Of a DNA stretch of 5,633 nt, positions 4,557 through 5,633 are shown piece after piece. Below the pieces are notes generated by a model. It was not told where the DNA came from. It did not search any database and was given only the letters and a program-made list of their open reading frames with translations. Position 1 is the first letter of the stretch. Every line of letters starts with the position of its first letter. The translations under genes and the position numbers were made by a program. The DNA lies in assembly GCA_021732895.1 (NCBI GenBank), contig JAKFWE010000306.1, positions 1-5,633 of the forward strand, written 5' to 3'. The stretch comes from Allobosea sp. (GTDB lineage: Bacteria; Pseudomonadota; Alphaproteobacteria; Rhizobiales; Beijerinckiaceae).

Positions 4557-5633
4557 CCCTGCGCCACCTTGCGAAGCCGCTCCGCCAGCGCCGGATGCCG
4601 CGCCGTCAGCGCCCGGAAATCGATCGGATCGAGAACCAGCAACTTGCTCGGCTGCGTCGCGACGGCCGAGCGGGCGCCCAGGAAACGGCTGCCGATGCTG
4701 AGATCGTCGAGTTGCAGATGGCCGAAGAAATGGCCCTCGTCGAGCCGCTCCGCACGGTCGGGCAAGGTCAGTTCGACCTCGCCGCTGGCGATGAAGAACA
4801 GCGCCGAGCCCGGCTCCCGCTCATGCATCAGCTGGGCGCCGGGGCGGACGGTCTGCGCCCGCAGGAAGCGCATCACATGCGCGATGTCATGAGCGTCGAG
4901 CCCGCTGAAGAGCGGCACGCGCGCGATCATGCTCCAGGTGACGACGAATTCACGCCGGTGGATCTCCTGCGCGAAAGCCGTCGCCACGATGCCGACCGGC
5001 AGCGCCAGCATGATGAGGCCGAGCACGGCGGTGACGGCAGCGACCGCCTTGCCCGGCGCGGTGATCGGGAAGACGTCGCCGTAGCCGACCGTGGTCAGGG
5101 TGATGATCGCCCACCACATCGCGTCCGGGATCGTCCCGAACTTGTCGGGCTGCGCCTCGTGCTCGACCAGATGCATGGCGCTGGCCGCCATCAGCATCAC
5201 GCCCATCAGGATGACGAAGCAGGCGAACAGCGCCTTGCGCTCGGCGACGAGAGCGGCGCCGAGCGAGGCCATGCCGGGCGAATAGCGGCCGAGCTTGAAG
5301 AAGCGCAGCAGGCGCAGCATCAGCAGGATCTTGAAGTCGCCGAAGCCCAGCAGCCCCAGCAGCAGCGGCAGCGTCGCCAGCAGGTCGATCAGCGCCGGCC
5401 AGGTCGCGGCGTAGGCGAGGCGGTCCCGCGACGGCGTCATGTCCCGATAGCGGCCGTGCTCGGGGGCGGTCCAGAGCCTGATCGCATACTCCAGCGCGAA
5501 AACCACGAGCGAGACGAGCTCGAAAAGCTGGAAGCCGCTCGAAAAGCGCTGTGCGAGGGCGGGAACCGATTCCAGGATGATCGCGGCGACGTTGGCGCTG
5601 ATCAGCGCCACGAGGCCGCGATGGATCAGGGTC
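4553..5633 (-). CDS. Six-transmembrane potassium channel with C-terminal cNMP-binding-like domain (MlotiK1-like), N-terminus cut by window edge
   Basis: Inner-membrane voltage-gated-type K+ channel. The frame stays open through the right edge. A GTG at 5611 would start inside the first membrane helix (upstream residues TLIHRGLVALIS continue it), so the true start is outside the window. Numbering from that GTG: S1 to about 17, S2 27-47, S3 72-90, S4 93-110 with regularly spaced Arg100, Arg103, Lys106 and Arg109, S5 128-150, pore helix and selectivity filter TTVGYGD (173-179), S6 188-216. A cyclic-nucleotide-binding fold follows at about 233-345 (VPLFSGL, RPGAQLMHEREPGSALFFIASGEVEL). The layout and the QPDKFGTIPDAMWWA segment parallel MlotiK1 of Mesorhizobium loti. 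In the phosphate-binding cassette the usual FGE is FGH (His298), and about seven extra residues precede Arg314-Ser-Ala, so cAMP binding is uncertain. It is followed with a 4-nt overlap by the secreted two-repeat protein gene. Confidence 0.93.
   Translation of the reverse strand, partial: TLIHRGLVALISANVAAIILESVPALAQRFSSGFQLFELVSLVVFALEYAIRLWTAPEHGRYRDMTPSRDRLAYAATWPALIDLLATLPLLLGLLGFGDFKILLMLRLLRFFKLGRYSPGMASLGAALVAERKALFACFVILMGVMLMAASAMHLVEHEAQPDKFGTIPDAMWWAIITLTTVGYGDVFPITAPGKAVAAVTAVLGLIMLALPVGIVATAFAQEIHRREFVVTWSMIARVPLFSGLDAHDIAHVMRFLRAQTVRPGAQLMHEREPGSALFFIASGEVELTLPDRAERLDEGHFFGHLQLDDLSIGSRFLGARSAVATQPSKLLVLDPIDFRALTARHPALAERLRKVAQG
4564..4570 (-). promoter_or_regulatory. Ribosome binding site deciding the GTG start of the secreted protein
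   Basis: AAGGTGG on the minus strand sits seven bases before the GTG at 4556 and lies within the last codons of the channel gene. It supports coupled translation across the GTGA overlap. Confidence 0.6.

Noticed and set aside
3939..4892. A 317-codon plus-strand frame opposite the secreted protein and channel genes
   Set aside because: It spans two real minus-strand genes and their junction, is extremely arginine-rich and has no motif; expected antisense openness in GC-rich coding DNA.
5609..5611. GTG at 5611 as the start of the potassium channel
   Set aside because: The frame remains open to the window edge and the residues upstream (TLIHRGL) continue the first transmembrane helix, so a start here would truncate S1.

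Overview
This GC-rich window reads as chromosome of an alphaproteobacterium of the order Hyphomicrobiales, plausibly Bosea or a relative. The evidence is strong GC bias at third codon positions, a eukaryotic-type NADP isocitrate dehydrogenase, a Bug-type (TctC) periplasmic receptor, an MlotiK1-like channel, and a palindromic repeat with a core (GCGAGCGCAGCGAAGCAA) that is common in genomes of this order. The genus is a guess; no rRNA or marker gene is present.

Layout. (1) Positions 1-2487 hold three minus-strand genes, in transcription order: an SDR oxidoreductase (2487-1753), a cupin enzyme of the 2,4'-dihydroxyacetophenone dioxygenase family (1537-992), and a Bug-family solute receptor (883 to past the left edge). 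Together they look like a small catabolic and uptake group for an aromatic or other carboxylate compound. The SDR and the cupin gene are separated by a 215-nt gap holding a large REP-like palindrome (1583-1662). (2) Positions 2488-2686 form a divergent intergenic region with a perfect 10-bp hairpin and a 10-bp palindrome just ahead of icd. (3) The plus-strand gene icd (2687-3901) encodes a complete type II isocitrate dehydrogenase. (4) icd converges, over a 28-nt gap, on a minus-strand pair: a six-transmembrane potassium channel with a C-terminal cyclic-nucleotide-binding-like domain (5' end cut by the right edge, stop at 4553), followed with a 4-nt GTGA overlap by a secreted protein made of two diverged copies of one repeat (4556-3930).

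Most of the window is ordinary housekeeping and accessory metabolism. I see no CRISPR array, tRNA, rRNA, transposase or phage gene. The points most worth a second look are the translationally coupled channel and secreted two-repeat protein, the altered ligand cassette in the channel's nucleotide-binding domain (His where Glu is expected, plus a short insertion), the structured leader of icd, and the SDR/cupin dioxygenase/Bug receptor grouping.
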